Shown in pieces: positions 35,890-48,880 of a stretch of 64,000 nucleotides of DNA. The stretch comes from Cricetomys ansorgei (lineage: Eukaryota; Chordata; Mammalia; Rodentia; Nesomyidae). Each line of letters opens with the position of its first letter. The first letter of the stretch is position 1. The position numbers and the translations under genes are program-made. Under the pieces are notes generated by a model. It saw only the letters and a program-made list of their open reading frames with translations, was not told where the DNA came from and did not search any database. Location of the stretch: assembly GCA_026225945.1 (NCBI GenBank), contig JAMJFZ010000239.1, positions 29,989,501-30,053,500 of the forward strand, read 5' to 3'.

Positions 35890-36440
35890 ACAGATTTCTA
35901 AGTATTTATATCCATAGACCAGGGGTGCTATGATCCTTGGCCAGAAAAACTTCCCCTTCACTGTCAGTAACAGCCAATGGTCAAGGTGCTGAGAATAAGA
36001 GACTCTGAGCTCTTAGTTCTAAATGGGACACTTTTAATACTGTCCCCAGCCACACAAAGTGCAAGAAAAATCAAGGCTAACACACTCACAAGTCACAGCT
36101 GCTGTGGGTAACTGCATAAGATGAAGCCTGATGAAATATCAGTGGAGATGGCCAAGGAATTGAGGGTCTAACCCTCATTGAGGTGCTATTGGCAACTGAT
36201 ATCTACTTCGGGAAAGAGGTCAATCTTTTCTGGGGGTGTGGCCATGCTCTGGTGGATGGTATCACACTCATTCACGCATGGGAAACCATTAAATGGACTC
36301 AGTGGTTTATTAAGATGAAAAAACAAATGAAGAGGACATGAAGTTGAGGGAATATATGTGGTAGGATATCAGAGGAAAGGTGGAGGTGGATACAATCATA
36401 TTCCATGATATATTCATTCTAAATGAATAAATAAAATAAC
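35890..36440 (+). mobile_element. L1 3'UTR
   Basis: Sense rodent L1 3'UTR: ACTCTGAGCTCTTAGTTCTA, GTGTGGCCATGCTCTGGTGG, TGGACTCAGTGGTTTATTAA, AAGAGGACATGAAGTTGAGG and a terminal AAATAAATAAAATAA tail. Confidence 0.85.
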
Positions 36441-36481
36441 CTAGATTTCCCTAAGTATATATTAAGGACATATGTAATTAT

Positions 36482-36804
36482 TGTTATGAATGTTTTATTT
36501 TAGCTTGTATAAAATAATTGTTTTGTGCACTATTGAGAAAAGGGCTTCCTAGGCCTTGGCATTTTGTATTGTCTGCAGGTGTTGGATTTACGTAGGAGAT
36601 GTTTGATTGTTCATGATCTGCACGTGCTATCAGTAGAACATCTAAGGATTTCTGAATTAATAAAAACACCTGAGGTGAGATGCTCAAGGTTCCACTGTCT
36701 AGGATGGCACTTTCCAGGACAGTGCTGAGGTCTGGCAGGATTAGCACATATCAATATGCCCCATGTCTTCCTTACTGAGCTGCCACCATAAGTGTACTAC
36801 TACA
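36482..36804 (+). mobile_element. Solo LTR, class II ERV-like, copy 4 of 4
   Basis: Begins TGTTATGAATG, ends GTGTACTACTACA. Shares TTTTGTGCACTATTG, TGTCTGCAGGTGTTGGATTT, AATAAAAACACCTGAGG and GAGGTCTGGCAGG with the other three copies. Flanks AATTAT and AGTCAT agree at 4 of 6 positions, differing by two transitions. It lies just downstream of an L1 tail. Confidence 0.82.
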
Positions 36805-36829
36805 AGTCATAACATAAAGCAATCACTAG

Positions 36830-37160
36830 AGGAACATGGTAGATGCTCTTAAATACATGATTAAGAGAAAGCACAAACAAGTGGACTGGGAGAAAAGATT
36901 TATTTCTAAAACAGAATTTAAAATCATAAATGCAACTGAGAGAAAAATATTTGCAAAATACATATCTGATAAAGGACAAGTGTTACAAAGACATAAAAAA
37001 GCAACCAAATGAATTAAGAAAATAAGCCAATTTTTAAGTTGTTCAGACAATTTAAACAGACATTTCATCAATTAAGATAAAAGAATACAATAAAAATTTG
37101 AAAAGATATTCCATATTATATATTAGGCAAATACATCATGAGTTGATACTGAAACGCCAA
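36830..37160 (+). mobile_element. L1 ORF2 distal fragment
   Basis: Sense match to the ORF2 C-terminal region: GGACTGGGAGAAAAGATTTA, AATATTTGCAAAATACATAT, CTGATAAAGGACAAGTGT, AAACAGACATTTCATCAA. Many stops. Confidence 0.8.
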
Positions 37161-37589
37161 TTAAACCCTTAATGTGAAACCCTGCATTATCACCCAGTTC
37201 AAAGTTTGTTTTCTCAATCTAGGTACCACTAATGTTTTTGTCAGAAGAATTATCTGTGTGGAGAAGGGGAGAGAGGCTGTGCTATGAATCACTGGGTGCT
37301 CAGTAGAATGTCTAACCTCTAAATTTGAGTAGCATCCGTTGTAACTTTCTGGAATCTAGCCATACTTGTTCAGGAGACTAACTTTCTCAGATTTTAGAGC
37401 CAGTAGTCTAGATGAGGCCAGTCATCTGCTAAATATTCTCACGGATGCTCTAGCTCTTTGCTCTCTGCTCCATAATGCTACTCAAGTTATCATCCAACAA
37501 TCCAAATTGGACTACAGCCATCTGTATCTCAAGACAAGTCCTGTTGCTAAGCTGTCTTTTATTAAAAATGATAAAATCACAAATTCTAG
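37161..37589. other. No recognised feature
   Basis: Unrecognised DNA. The 116-codon frame at 37366-37716 extends into the following LTR-like repeat and shows no domain. Confidence 0.5.
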
Positions 37590-37990
37590 ATTTTTTTACT
37601 TCCCTACTATGATATTAATCTCAATTGTCAACATTCTGACATGTAGTTGGGCCTACAACTACCACAAGAAAGATGAGTCTCTGGGCATACCTATAGAGGA
37701 TCCTCTTCTTACATGAACTGAAGTGGGAAGATCTTTTCACTGTAGGTGGCATCATTCCCTGGGCTAAGGTCCTGGACTGTGTAAAAATTAAAAATAAACA
37801 AAGGGCAGAACATAAACATTCATTGCACTCTTCTTCCTGACTGTAAATGAGATATGATCAGCTGCTCAAACTCCTACAGACTTAATTTCCCTGTCATGAT
37901 GAATTTTGGTCTGGAACTAAGAACCAATAAACTCTTTCATCCTTAAGTTGCTTTGATAGTGTCTAGGCTATCACAGTAAAGACACCTATT
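37590..37990 (+). mobile_element. MaLR/ERVL-type LTR remnant
   Basis: GAAGTGGGAAGATCTTTTCA, GGTGGCATCATTCCCTGGGC, GGTCCTGGACTGTGTAAAA, GATATGATCAGCTGCTCAA, CCAATAAACTCTTTCATCCT and TATCACAGTAAAGACACC follow the order of a common rodent LTR ending in a polyadenylation-type signal. Confidence 0.65.
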
Positions 37991-39193
37991 TGAGTTCTTC
38001 TATATAAACCCCATATTCCAGTGATTTACACTGCCCTTGAACTTCTGCAATGTCTTGATGCACCCTTATTATGCTTTCAAGTACTTTCAAACTTACTATT
38101 TTTATATTATGTTTTATACATGATTACCTCCTCAATTTAGTAATGAATTGTAGACAGCAAGGTCAATGTCTAATGTATCTGCTTTATCCTCTACATAGCA
38201 ATAAACACGTATGGCTGTGTTTTAAGTGCTCCGCTAAAAGTCACTGAGGTAAGTGTAAGTGAATAGGAGCTGTAAATCAGTGTGATCTCATGCAGAACTA
38301 CGGTTAGCATAAAAAGAGGAATAAACTTTACGAAAGTAATAATGGGCCCACTCTTAAGCTAGTCTGATGCCTGCTATAGCCATGGTAGTTATTCAATTAA
38401 AGTTTACTTAAGGTCGGATTCCGATTATTAGGCAAGTAGAAGGTTCAGCTCTTCTGAGACTGACAATCTCAGAACATTAAGTTCTAAAGGAAAAGGTACA
38501 AAAATTAAATAGATTAAAATGAGGGAAAATGTGTGTTCAGAAAAGAAGAGAGCTAGTTCAGAAGTATAAACTGGATAAAAACTCACAGAACATTGCAGAG
38601 GCTCTTATATGCAGAGCAGTGACACTTACGATAGTAATTATAGAACACTTAATTATTTCTTTCTGTTGAATTTTCACCTCTAATAAAATGGAGAGAAACA
38701 AACACACCTGACTTCAAAGATGTATTCTAAAGACTTTATAAGCCACAAGGATACAGTGACATCAAGTAATGAAAAGCAACTTCAAAAAGGAAATTCCAAA
38801 AAACATTTATCTTTTCAATTAAAGGGATGAATAATATAAAGTTAAAATAGATGTGAAAGTCACATTTCACTCCAACTTTGAAAGAGGAAATAATACAGGT
38901 TTAGACCAAATATATATCTTGGCAAAGTTCAAATTTTAGTGAAATCTGATCATGGAAAAATATTTTATGCATCTGCAAGTTCATCTGGCCAAGAGTCAAA
39001 ACAAATGTCCATCTGGAAACTTAAAAGTCTATATTATGGGACTCCCTCTTTCTCCAGTTAGATCACTGAGGGAAGGCATTGCAAATACAACAAAATCTAA
39101 TAATCCTTTAACCAGCTTGAGAAAAGAGAAAAAAATTTAAGTCATCCAAACCCCAGAAAGGATTATTCTCGATTTTTTTTTAATTTTAAAAAT
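37991..39193. other. No recognised feature
   Basis: Apparently unique AT-rich DNA; no usable frame. Confidence 0.5.
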
Positions 39194-39214
39194 AACATAT
39201 AGAGTTTCAGTTTT

Positions 39215-39370
39215 TTATTTGCTTGGGTTCGGTTTTTCAAGACAGGCTTTCTCTGTTGTAACTCTGGCTGTACTGGAACTCTCTTTGTTGACCAGGCTGG
39301 CCTCAAACTCACAGAGATCACCTGCCTCTGCCTCCTGAGTGCTGGGATTAAAAGTGTATACCACCACCCC
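39215..39370 (-). mobile_element. B1 SINE
   Basis: Antisense B1: TTCAAGACAGGCTTTCTCTG, GTTGACCAGGCTGGCCTCAA, GAGTGCTGGGATTAAAAGTG. Flanks near 39194 (AACATATAGAG) and 39377 (AACATAGACAG) suggest a decayed target duplication. Confidence 0.93.
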
Positions 39371-39382
39371 TGTGGCAACATA

Positions 39383-39719
39383 GACAGCTTTAATATGAAA
39401 CTTAAGTTATTGTACATTCAAATTAAATACTTAGTACATACTACTAATATTATTTCTTTATCTGATGGTTTGACAGACAGTAAATATCTAGGTACCTGTT
39501 TTATTATCAATTATTATAAAAATGATCAGTGAAAGAAATATAATGCATAGATATGAGGGGTTGTTTTGAAAAACACTATGAGGCCTTATGGAAAACACCA
39601 CAGATGAAATGGTACACATATGTACATGAATATAAAAAAGAGTTTAAACTGCTACTCTGTAGTGGGAGAGGGGAGGTAATACTCCAACTAGACATAATAT
39701 GCTAGCAAATAAAAATCCC
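39383..39719. other. No recognised feature
   Basis: Unrecognised AT-rich DNA. Confidence 0.5.
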
Positions 39720-40885
39720 AAATGCCAGAGATGGGTTACCTCTTTTTGAGCTGTTCCCATTAGAGTCCCATAAATCACCAACCAAAACAAGCTATTGCTA
39801 TTGCCCTGAGTTACCCTCTAGAACTTCATGGCAAAAGTCTATTGTTGAAGACACCATATAGTTGAGTCACAAAGCATGGGCAAATGACTTTTACTGAGAA
39901 GTATTTACCTAGAAGCTTGCATTCTAGCCTTCAAATTGCTAGAAGGTACTATGCAAACTTTCACCAGAGAAAAGTAATAATCAAAAGTCTTGCCTAGCTG
40001 TGGACATACTAACTAAAATAAAGACTGGCCTGAAAAGATATGCCTAATGGTATAATAGTGCCAAGAATATTAAAGAAGTAACCAGCTGACTGGATCTAAG
40101 GCTTGACCCATGAGATGTAACCCATAACCAGTACTGTTAACAGGGCCAAGAAGATATGGTTAGATAAATCATAGTCCATAAGGATGAGACTTCTACTATT
40201 ATTCTGCTAATGGGACATGTTAAACTGACTCCTTAACAACATCTAATTCTACCCATAAAGTAGTGCATCTCCTAATATTAAAGAGAAGCTTCTGTTTTCA
40301 GTTGATGGTGACTAACACAAACACTCACAACTGACCAAAGTTTAGAAAGTGACGACTTTAGAGTGTTCTTCCTTAGATGAGACGTCTATATCACACCTCC
40401 TCCTCACAAGTCTCAGGGATCATTGCAGGATACGGAGTGGAAAGATCGTAAGAACGCGAAGTAATAGATGACGACAAGGAAACTGTTTTCTGGACGCATC
40501 AGGGCAGTTGCACATGTGAACCTACTGCAGTTGTGACAGCATGCACGAGACCTGTGCAATCTCAATCAGGAAAAATCCTGTCAAGGAAGAAAAGGAGGAG
40601 CATAAAGTCCCACTCTCAGCAGAGAAGTTGTTGGTATTTGATACCTACTAGGATATAGAAAGTTAATTTCTTTAAGGGTATGTCACCTACTAGGACAACC
40701 ACAATGTAGCTGGCTACATACCCAGAGTGTATAGGATGCACTAACTGGACTCAGTGGATTTTAAAAAAATATTAGGGTACGTGGTTGGGTGGGTGGGGAT
40801 GGGGGTGGATCTGGGAAGAGATGAAAGAGGGGGGCAAATGTCATTATAGTATATGGCAATTATCAAATGCTTAATAAAATTTTAA
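39720..40885 (+). mobile_element. Long L1 3'UTR (old rodent type)
   Basis: Order matches a long rodent L1 3'UTR: ACCCATAACCAGTACTGTTA, ATTCTGCTAATGGGACATGT, CACAACTGACCAAAGTTTAG, TAGATGAGACGTCTATATCA, CTGGACTCAGTGGATTTTAA, GGGGTGGATCTGGGAAG and a terminal ATAAAATTTTAAAA. No ORF2 precedes it. Confidence 0.75.
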
Positions 40886-41624
40886 AAATGTCAAACACAC
40901 TAAAAAGAAAATAGAACAGTACATGGTTATAAATGATGGTGTTATGTAGTTACTGAAAATGTATAAAAATATTTTGTAAGACAAAAAGCTATCATAATTA
41001 TTAAAGTCAATGCATTTTTCCATGCAAGTTAAGCCCAACGTGTGTGTGTGCATATATATATATATATATATATGGAAAATCAAGAAACAGGAATGCATTA
41101 TTGAATAAATGGTGGACAGCCCATATTACTCCCTCACCTCTCTTGCACTGTGGAACCCCAGTCAGGTCTTTAAAAAAAAAACAGTATGTTAACAGCATTC
41201 ACGTTAACTAAGCAGAGTTATACTGAAAGTTACGGTGAGTTGTTTTAAAATTAAATTTATAATTCCTTGATAAATTTGCTGTTTTGCACTTTATGACATC
41301 ACAGCATTTTAATAACTTTTAAAAGTAACAAATAAGAAAAATTAAAGAGAAAAACAAGTGATTCAACGAGCAGTGGCCAGATCCTGAGCTAAGGAAGCAT
41401 ACTATGACTGAGCAAAGTCAACGTCCACGCACAGACAAGACAAGCCATTTTATGTGGTGAAATTGTATAAGTCTCACATATTTTATGTGATTTATTGTGC
41501 AGGTATTGCAGTTATATGCACGTGATTCTTTCGGGGCTTAACTACACCTGGGAGTCTTCGTTAATTTTAGTATCCTTATTGCTTCCCTGAATTTCAGTAT
41601 AACTCTAAATGCCTGTGCAGTATG
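40886..41624. other. No recognised feature outside the 41040 tract
   Basis: AT-rich DNA; only the dinucleotide tract at 41040-41074 stands out. Confidence 0.5.
41040..41074. repeat. (TG)n-(TA)n dinucleotide tract
   Basis: A short GTGTGTGTGTG run passes through CA into ATATATAT, alternating purine and pyrimidine throughout. Confidence 0.9.
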
Positions 41625-41895
41625 ATTTTAGGAAAATATTAAGGGAATTAGCTCTCTTCAGGGAGGGAGCCCCTGTTAGGTTGTCCATGTGCCAGTGGAT
41701 AGCCCTAAACCCCTGCACCTACTGTTAAAACTAACAGGAAATCATCAACATAAAAAAGAATGCATGTTCTTGGGTGGGAGAGCTGGTGGCTTATGGGAGG
41801 AGTTGGCAGGAAGGAAGAGTGTAATGGCTTTGATTAAAATATGCTTTATAAGTGTATACAATTTTCACACAGTAAATAAAAATATATTTTAAAAT
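41625..41895 (+). mobile_element. L1 3'UTR end
   Basis: GTCCATGTGCCAGTGGATAG, CCCTAAACCCCTGCACCTAC, AGTGTATACAATTTTCACA and AGTAAATAAAAATATATTTT match a sense rodent L1 3' terminus with tail. Confidence 0.7.
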
Positions 41896-43539
41896 ACTAG
41901 GAAAAAGTCACCATTTGTTTGCCAATAAAATAACAAAGAAATTTCCTAAATTATTTTAAATGTTTGATACGTGATATTTTATGTATTTGTAGGGATTTTT
42001 ATAATAAAATTTATAAAATTTCTTTAAAAATATTTTATGATCTCAATTTGTTAAGGTACAGGTTATTTGTAATAATTGAAGAACCTTAAAATTCAGTTAA
42101 CAAGCACTATACTTAAATACTACACAGTCACATTGAACTACGTATCAAGATAACAATAGATAATAATGTAAAACATACGTGTAACTCAATAGTGTAAGTG
42201 GTGTATGTTGTCTACTTTAAATTCTAACTGACATGGTAATAACAGAAAAATATCAGTCCCACACTGGTAAGAATACGGGCTTTAATTTGTTGAAAATTAA
42301 TGCATTGAGCCACAATATTAATAAAAGTCATACGTATCTTTCTTGACAAATATTAAGTTAAATGAACAGAAAAGCTTGTTTCATCTCAAGTTTACTTTCT
42401 AGCAGTTAAGACACTTTGAAAAACAAATAGGTAAAGCTCTTTCACTTTGCTTACATTATGGGTGTTTATTATGCAAAAGTAGAGAGATCTAATTCATTTT
42501 TCAGTCCAGTAGAGGAATCACAGCCTTGTTGTCAATCATAAAAATTTATGCAGTTTTCACAACACTGAAAAACAAATTCAGACTCTTAGTTAAATGAAGT
42601 TTGGCGTATGTTCTGTAAATACTCTGGACCCACTAAAGTGTTTATAAAGCAGTGAACAGCTTAAATAGCATAACAGTACTGGTTTTGAATCCAAAACAAA
42701 AACTTAAGAGTAAACCCAGTGATTTCATAACACGGGCTCGTTTCCCAGATGCATAATGTCTAAGACAATTAGATGGCAATTAGCAATTATCCTATTGAAT
42801 AGAGATTAAATTATTTTACTGCTATGGCTTTTTTTTTTCTTTCTAGGATTTCTTGTATAGAATAGTGAATGGAACCTATCCATTGACATTGACCAGCAAC
42901 CATACTTTTAAGTGATTGAAACATAGTACAAGGTGGGGAAGGGACTTGACATTGTTTCATTGTTAAAATTATGGGCAAACGTTTCTACATTGTTGTTTCT
43001 TCAAATAAGAAAACAAAGTATCAAATGATATATTGTGCAAGAATGAAATGGCAAAAGAACTAAGCATGAAAATATAAATATAAACATAAATATAAGGTAA
43101 CTTGAACAATAAGACATTGAAAAAAGCCAGAAAATAAAATACTCATTTTATATTTAAATTTATATTTTATTGTTGAAAAATTAAAACACAGAAAAGCTTA
43201 GATTTTAGTTATTATTGTTATTTATGTGGTACTGTTTGTAGTTGAACTTATGCACAGAGCTCTGTTCTTAGCCTAGAACCCACTTATGCTTTTATCTTTA
43301 GCTGAATTAGTAACAGTGAAAGTGTAAAGCTTTTGACTAACCTGAAAGATTCTTTAGAAGTGGGAGGTCCTGGTAAGTTGGCTAGCATCAGGCTGCCTGC
43401 TTCAGGAAATGTTTCTTTGTATCCAATATCCAAGCACTCAGAAGCAGCTGCAGCTGTGGCCCAGAGAGACATGAATATGGCTTGAATTGGTGGCATATCT
43501 CACCATCATAAAATGATGCTTGATTTTCAAGCACACAGA
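41896..43539. other. No recognised feature
   Basis: Very AT-rich, apparently unique DNA with poly-T at 42829-42838. The 70-codon antisense frame at 43284-43496 has an Ala/Leu-rich segment but no recognised family. Confidence 0.5.
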
Positions 43540-44100
43540 ATAGCAGTGTTATGGGTTCATGGAAGTTTCTACCCTGATCTCAAAGGAAAGCAGACCCTAC
43601 TTGGGTAAAATGTGACTCTCAGAGAGTGAAGTGAGATACATTGGAGACTTCAGGAATCTGGAAATGGCGAGGGCATGTATTGTTTGCCAAGGAAAGCTGT
43701 AGCAGTGCTTAGAATCAAGCCAAGGTCACATGGGCTGTGAATGGCCAGGCCATAGGGAACGGGCTGCTTTGGAGCTCACAGCCTGCCACCCTGTGCACTG
43801 CATGCTGAACACAGAGATGCAGGATCTAATGTTCTCACTGGATTTTAATCTTGTTTTGTCCACACCCTTCCTTTCCATTCTCCTATTCCTTCCTTTTGGA
43901 ATAGGAAGGAGTGTTTACTCCAAGCTATTGTATCTTAGAAATATAACATACATTACAGGTGTTCATGGGTAGGCGTTTTTTCTTGAGTCTCAAAGGAGAC
44001 TTTGATCAACTTTGCATAGTTGTAATTATTAGTAGTATAAGATTCATTGTAATGTACTGGAGGTATTTTGCATTTTGAGTTGAATATGAACATTGTGTGT
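43540..44100 (+). mobile_element. MaLR internal-region remnant
   Basis: GGTTCATGGAAGTTTCTACC, AAAGGAAAGCAGACCCTACT, GGTCACATGGGCTGTGAATG, ACAGGTGTTCATGGGTAGG and GTATTTTGCATTTTGAGTTG match MaLR-type internal sequence by memory. MaLR internal regions encode no intact protein. A 9-bp inverted repeat TCCTATTCC/GGAATAGGA sits at 43881-43906. Confidence 0.5.
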
Positions 44101-44490
44101 TGTCAGTAATCAAAAGTTATAGTTTAAGATGTGTTTGAGTGTTGAGCTGACAAGGGGTGGACTTTTGAGAGTTCCCTTTGTTATGAACTTGATTTCATTG
44201 AGAGATATTTAGGAGAGGAGTAAACCACATCTCTGGGTATATGCTAGAACATTTTGGGAGATTAGGATCATGATCTATATGAGGGTATACCATCCAGGTT
44301 GGGGACCCAGGTAGAAGGAGAGAGAAAAAATTGGGAAATCTACTCACCCAGGCCTTCTCTCTGTAGCCTAGTTACCATGACATTGAGCATCTCTGAACTG
44401 CCAGGGCTTTAGAAACTTGATGGACTGAAACCCTGAAACCTTGAGACAAACTAGAAATTCCTGCTTTAAAGTTGACTTTTGTCATAGTGT
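44101..44490 (+). mobile_element. MaLR/ERVL-type LTR remnant
   Basis: Directly follows the internal remnant. TGAGCTGACAAGGGGTGGAC, CACATCTCTGGGTATATGC, GGTATACCATCCAGGTTGGG, TGATGGACTGAAACCCTGAA and the end TTGACTTTTGTCATAGTG follow LTR order, so internal plus 3' LTR may be one degraded element. Confidence 0.5.
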
Positions 44491-46159
44491 AGAAATATAT
44501 TCCACATTTAGTCTATCCATATTATTAAAGATGGATGTATGTATCTTGCTTATTATTCTTTGAATTTTTTTCTTTAAAAATTCTTAAATTGACAAAATGA
44601 TCTAAAACTTATTACTTCATCTTCTAATGCTATTATTTTCGAATTTTCAGCATGAAAATCCCTTTAATTTTTGTCCCTCTGCTAAGCCTATCTTTGTTTC
44701 TATCCAGTCTGCATAAAACAAAACTAGTTTTGTCTTAAACCACAATCTGTGGCACTTCGCTTTAACAGGCCCAGAAAGTGGGGGTGCCTCACTGTCTAAA
44801 TTATTTCAGGGTATTCTTAGAAGCGTTTGTTGTTTTCTCTCCTTAAAAGTCTTCCCTCAGAAATCTTCATTTGCTTAGTTAACTCCAGCTCTGAAATTGC
44901 AGTTTTGCTAAATGTCACTTGCTTCTTCTCCTTTACCAAGTAGGTGATTTCTTATGCTTTCAGTAAGTCCTGTATTTATTTTCTTTTATACAGTGTTTGC
45001 CACAAAGGTATGCTACACTACAATTATTGATTTATCCCTGTCACTAGAATGTAAGCTACAGGAGGAAACCTATACAAGTTCATTACCATCACATTTTCAA
45101 CTAAGAGAGTATCTAGTCTGTGATAAATTTTACATTAAAATATGATGAATGACTTAATTAGGATGCATGAAGAACAGGGCTGAAACCAGGGTCCCGATAT
45201 ATTAAGTGTACTGACAACCTCTATTCTGGATAGATAGACTTTGAGACATTTTTCATTTTAAAGAATCCTGGAATGTCAAACGCATGTTTTATTCATTAAC
45301 ACATCAATTTGATGAATGAAAGATGCAGTTCTTGTAACAATACTGTCTTTGTTGGGATTTAGCTTCCGTCATCAATGTCAACCATCCACGAGGACCACTG
45401 TCTTATCTTAAAACACACGTAGCATCTCTTCTTCCTGCTTTCTTTCATTCACAGAAATCTCATGGCTATTATTTCTAGATATAAACAGAGGGGAAAACAT
45501 TCTCCATTTAATAATGAGAAAAGGTAAGTGTCAGGGTATGAAGAAGAGAGTTATACAATGTGTTAACACATTCTTCAATTCTAGAGGAGGTGGCATGGGG
45601 ATGGTGACTGCAAACAAGAAGAGAGGATAATGTCATAAATCAAAACCTCATTGCTAATGTGCTTAGTTAGCAAGGATTGCCAGAAAGGGACTGAAGTGAT
45701 AGTCAGGGATATTGGGAGCCACAATCTTCACAAACAGGAAAACTTACACAGACCAGGAAACAAAAGAACTTTCCGGTTTACAAACAAAACCATTGAAGAG
45801 AGTTGTTCTGTCACTGCTATAAAATTGTCTTCATAGTAAAGAGGTTGTGGGTCTTGGGATCAATGGAGACTGATCACAGCAAGTACTTCCTAGCATGGCC
45901 TTCCTTAGTACTAAGAGTAAAGTATTGAGCTACAGTCATAATCTTTCAAATGAGATCATGCAGATCAATAATCCCTGACAAAGAAGGGTTTTAAGGTAGA
46001 AGTCAATGGAGTATTAAGTTTATTTTCAAAATGTAAAATTAATATAATGTACAAGTTTATTTTAGTAAACATAGACATGGTGCATTCTTTTAAGTTCTGA
46101 GGTGCTTCCATTTAATAGTCAAACACCAAAATCATTACTAATGTTTGTTGCTTCTTTCT
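44491..46159. other. No recognised feature
   Basis: Apparently unique DNA with short chance frames only. Confidence 0.5.
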
Positions 46160-46290
46160 TTGTCTTGGTAGATTTGCAAGATGGCTCATACAGCCCAGGC
46201 TGGCCCAAAGGTTGCTATATAGAGGAGTATGACCTTGACCTTCATGGATCCCTGCATCATCACTATCAGCTTTTCACAGTTGAAAAAAAA
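46160..46290 (-). mobile_element. Diverged B1/B4-type SINE
   Basis: Antisense: ATGGCTCATACAGCCCAGGC, TGGCCCAAAGGTTGCTATAT, GAGTATGACCTTGACCTTC, the order of an old B1 relative. No clear tail. Confidence 0.65.
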
Positions 46291-48754
46291 ATCTAAACTA
46301 TTTCCTTGAGATTACCATCAACTAAAATAAGCACACTTGCCCTTGTCTTTCTGTGCCCAATGAGACTGATTTGAAATGTCACATTGTCCGTATTCATCAA
46401 TGATGTGGTCTCTAATGGTGAATACCACCATTAGAATTTTTATGCTTTACATGTAAACTAAGTTCTAGGATTTTCAAGGAGTCAGCATTCATCAAATGAT
46501 TTAGTTATTTTCCTACAGATGGCCGACTATGTGTAACTGGGAAAATGAATCATTCTGAATCTTTAACTTCCTACATGATTGACGGTACATATTTTTATGA
46601 TTCAAAAACTTTATATTTTATACCTATTTTTTTTAGAATTTGGGGATATTATCATTGTATTTCTGAAAATGTCATTAAAAAGATAATTATGGGTTTAGTT
46701 ATTAATATAAATTTGTGAAGATTAATTGCTCAAAAGTATTTTATATTATATAATATAATATATATTATACATTTTTCTTTATACTACTCTATCTCTGATT
46801 ACGTCTTGCTGATTATGTCTTGCTCACAAGTATTCTCCATTTAAAGATTAGCTTAGATAGATTGAGGGTTTCGTTTTTCCTCACAGAAAGGGTTATCACA
46901 TCAGCCAATTATCTCTTCCCTATGTTTATCTCATGTTTTGGACCAGAAAACTAGTGGTATGTCCTCTTGGTGATGGCAGAGGAAGTCCATTTGCAGGATG
47001 CTTCTTTACCAATGCTCGTGTCATCTTCCCTCTTAGCTTTTGGCTAAAACAATGGGTGTGTTAAATTACAGGTCAGCAGGAGAAAACCCATTAAAGATTC
47101 TCAGTTTTTTCTATTTGTACCATTCACTGAAACAATTATTTTATTGGAGCTAGTTTGAGTACATAAAGTGGAAGACTCTAATATTAGAAAAAGCAATCCT
47201 TAGTAAAATAGTAGGTAGCTAAGAATGATCTCCAGTGTTCCTGAACATATGACTGTACTGAAAATTAAAGTTTGGCTTTATACAGAAAAGCAAATTAAAA
47301 GATCCCCATTGCCCTAAGAAAACTACCATCCTTGTAATTCAAAGGTTGAAAGATTTATTTCCCTGTGGACCAAGGTTTCAGCAGATCAATTAATAGAGTC
47401 TGTTCTCTTCTTATGCCATGTGCAGCAAGACAAATGTGTTGATTATGCCATTCCAGAGTACTGTATACACAACGTCAACTTGCCAGGCTGGTCTAACCTA
47501 CAGTGCACGACTCAGAAATTGGTAACCAGAAAATAATAAGTCTCTGTCCACTTGGCAGTAGCATCTGTCCTGAAGGCCAGTGGTTGGCAGGAAGATCCGG
47601 AGCCCAGGATGACTCTCGCTTCACAGCTTCTGATCAAAGGAACAAACTTGTCTCAGCTCAGCAAAGTTTATTCTCTAAAGCTTACAAAGTGCTGAGAGCA
47701 ATGTACTCTTTCTCCCCAGGCAGTGTAATAATTCCCAGGACTTTGGTCTCACAATACTGTAAAGGAAGAAGACTGCCATTACTGCCACCAGCTCACTCAT
47801 AAAGGGTTCTCTTTCAGCACAGAGCTAATTTTTATTTTGGCTTCTTCTCCCATAGAACGGTTTTGCTGAGTGGAACCACTGTTGGCAGGATGGCAACATC
47901 TTGTGTAGCAAGGCAATAAATCAGCCCGTAATATTAACATGAGCTCCTTTAATTTTGTGATCTTTTTTAAGATAGTAGGGAAGGGCATATCACTTTCTAA
48001 ACAGTGTCTATGTAGCCAAAGCATTTAGTATCTCAAGAATACATAGTGAAATAACAGCCACTAACCAGTGGTTAGGGCCACAGTGGTTCACAGTTTATCT
48101 TTGTACCTTACAGGGTATGAATCTATTCTAAAGTCATCTACTTTCTGACAGAGCACTCTCTCTGAAAAGAGTCTCTCCACATAGAGCGAAAGAGGAAACT
48201 TGACAATTTTCACCAAATCTCCTGCCTGTTAATTTCCACAGATCTAAAATCCAAACTGCTTTTACAAAAAGAAAAATAGAGATTGATAGACAGACAATTA
48301 GAACACCTGCGTAAGAAATGGAATAATCTGTGTTGTGGTTTCACTTCACCGTGTGTTGGTGTTTCCTTTTCCGGAGTGTGATTTTGAAGAAAGGCGCGGG
48401 GGGCTGGGGGAGATGTGAGAAGAGGCTGCTCAGCTGTACCCAGTTCCAAAGAAAGAATGTGGTTTTCTGGAACACAGCCTGTGATAGCAGAACAGTCTGG
48501 ACGGGAGCAGGTTATGTTTGGCTGGAGACCTGTTGGCACTATCAGGAAATATTAAAATGTAGATTTGAGAAAGGAGGAGACAGACCCAAGTAAAACTGAA
48601 ACCCAGTTGGAGCCCAGAAGGCATGGAGCAATGGCCGCATGGCCTCTTGGTCAACAGAGAGTTAACACAGTTTCTTCCTCCTCCTCTTCTTCTACATGGC
48701 AGGACTTAACATCTGTATTGTTGTTGTGTGCATATGGTTTCAGGAATGACCATT
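46291..48754. other. No recognised feature
   Basis: AT-rich, with a TATAATATA-type run near 46740-46772. 47500-47810 and 48200-48750 are less AT-rich and carry overlapping frames on both strands (up to 109 codons), none with a known domain or credible splice context. Confidence 0.45.
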
Positions 48755-48880
48755 GTGTATTGGATAACCAATAAGAAGGCTCATCCCTGGGAGGGGCTAA
48801 TTCTCTTTCTCCCAGCAGTGATTGCTTCCCAGGACTAGTGAGGTCACAGACCTTAGGAAAGAACCTACCGCCATTTGATA
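48755..48880 (+). mobile_element. Rodent interspersed repeat fragment, class uncertain
   Basis: TATTGGATAACCAATAAGAA, CTCATCCCTGGGAGGGGCTA and ATTCTCTTTCTCCCAGCAGT form a phrase I recognise as a recurrent rodent repeat; I cannot place it in a class. Confidence 0.45.

Noticed and set aside
37366..37716. 116-codon frame with a hydrophobic C-terminal part
   Set aside because: Its second half is an LTR-like repeat; no family similarity in the first half.
43881..43906. 9-bp inverted repeat TCCTATTCC/GGAATAGGA
   Set aside because: Short stem within MaLR-derived sequence; likely chance.
48210..48774. Cluster of frames on both strands (74-109 codons)
   Set aside because: Mutual overlap on both strands and lack of domains indicate only locally lower stop density.
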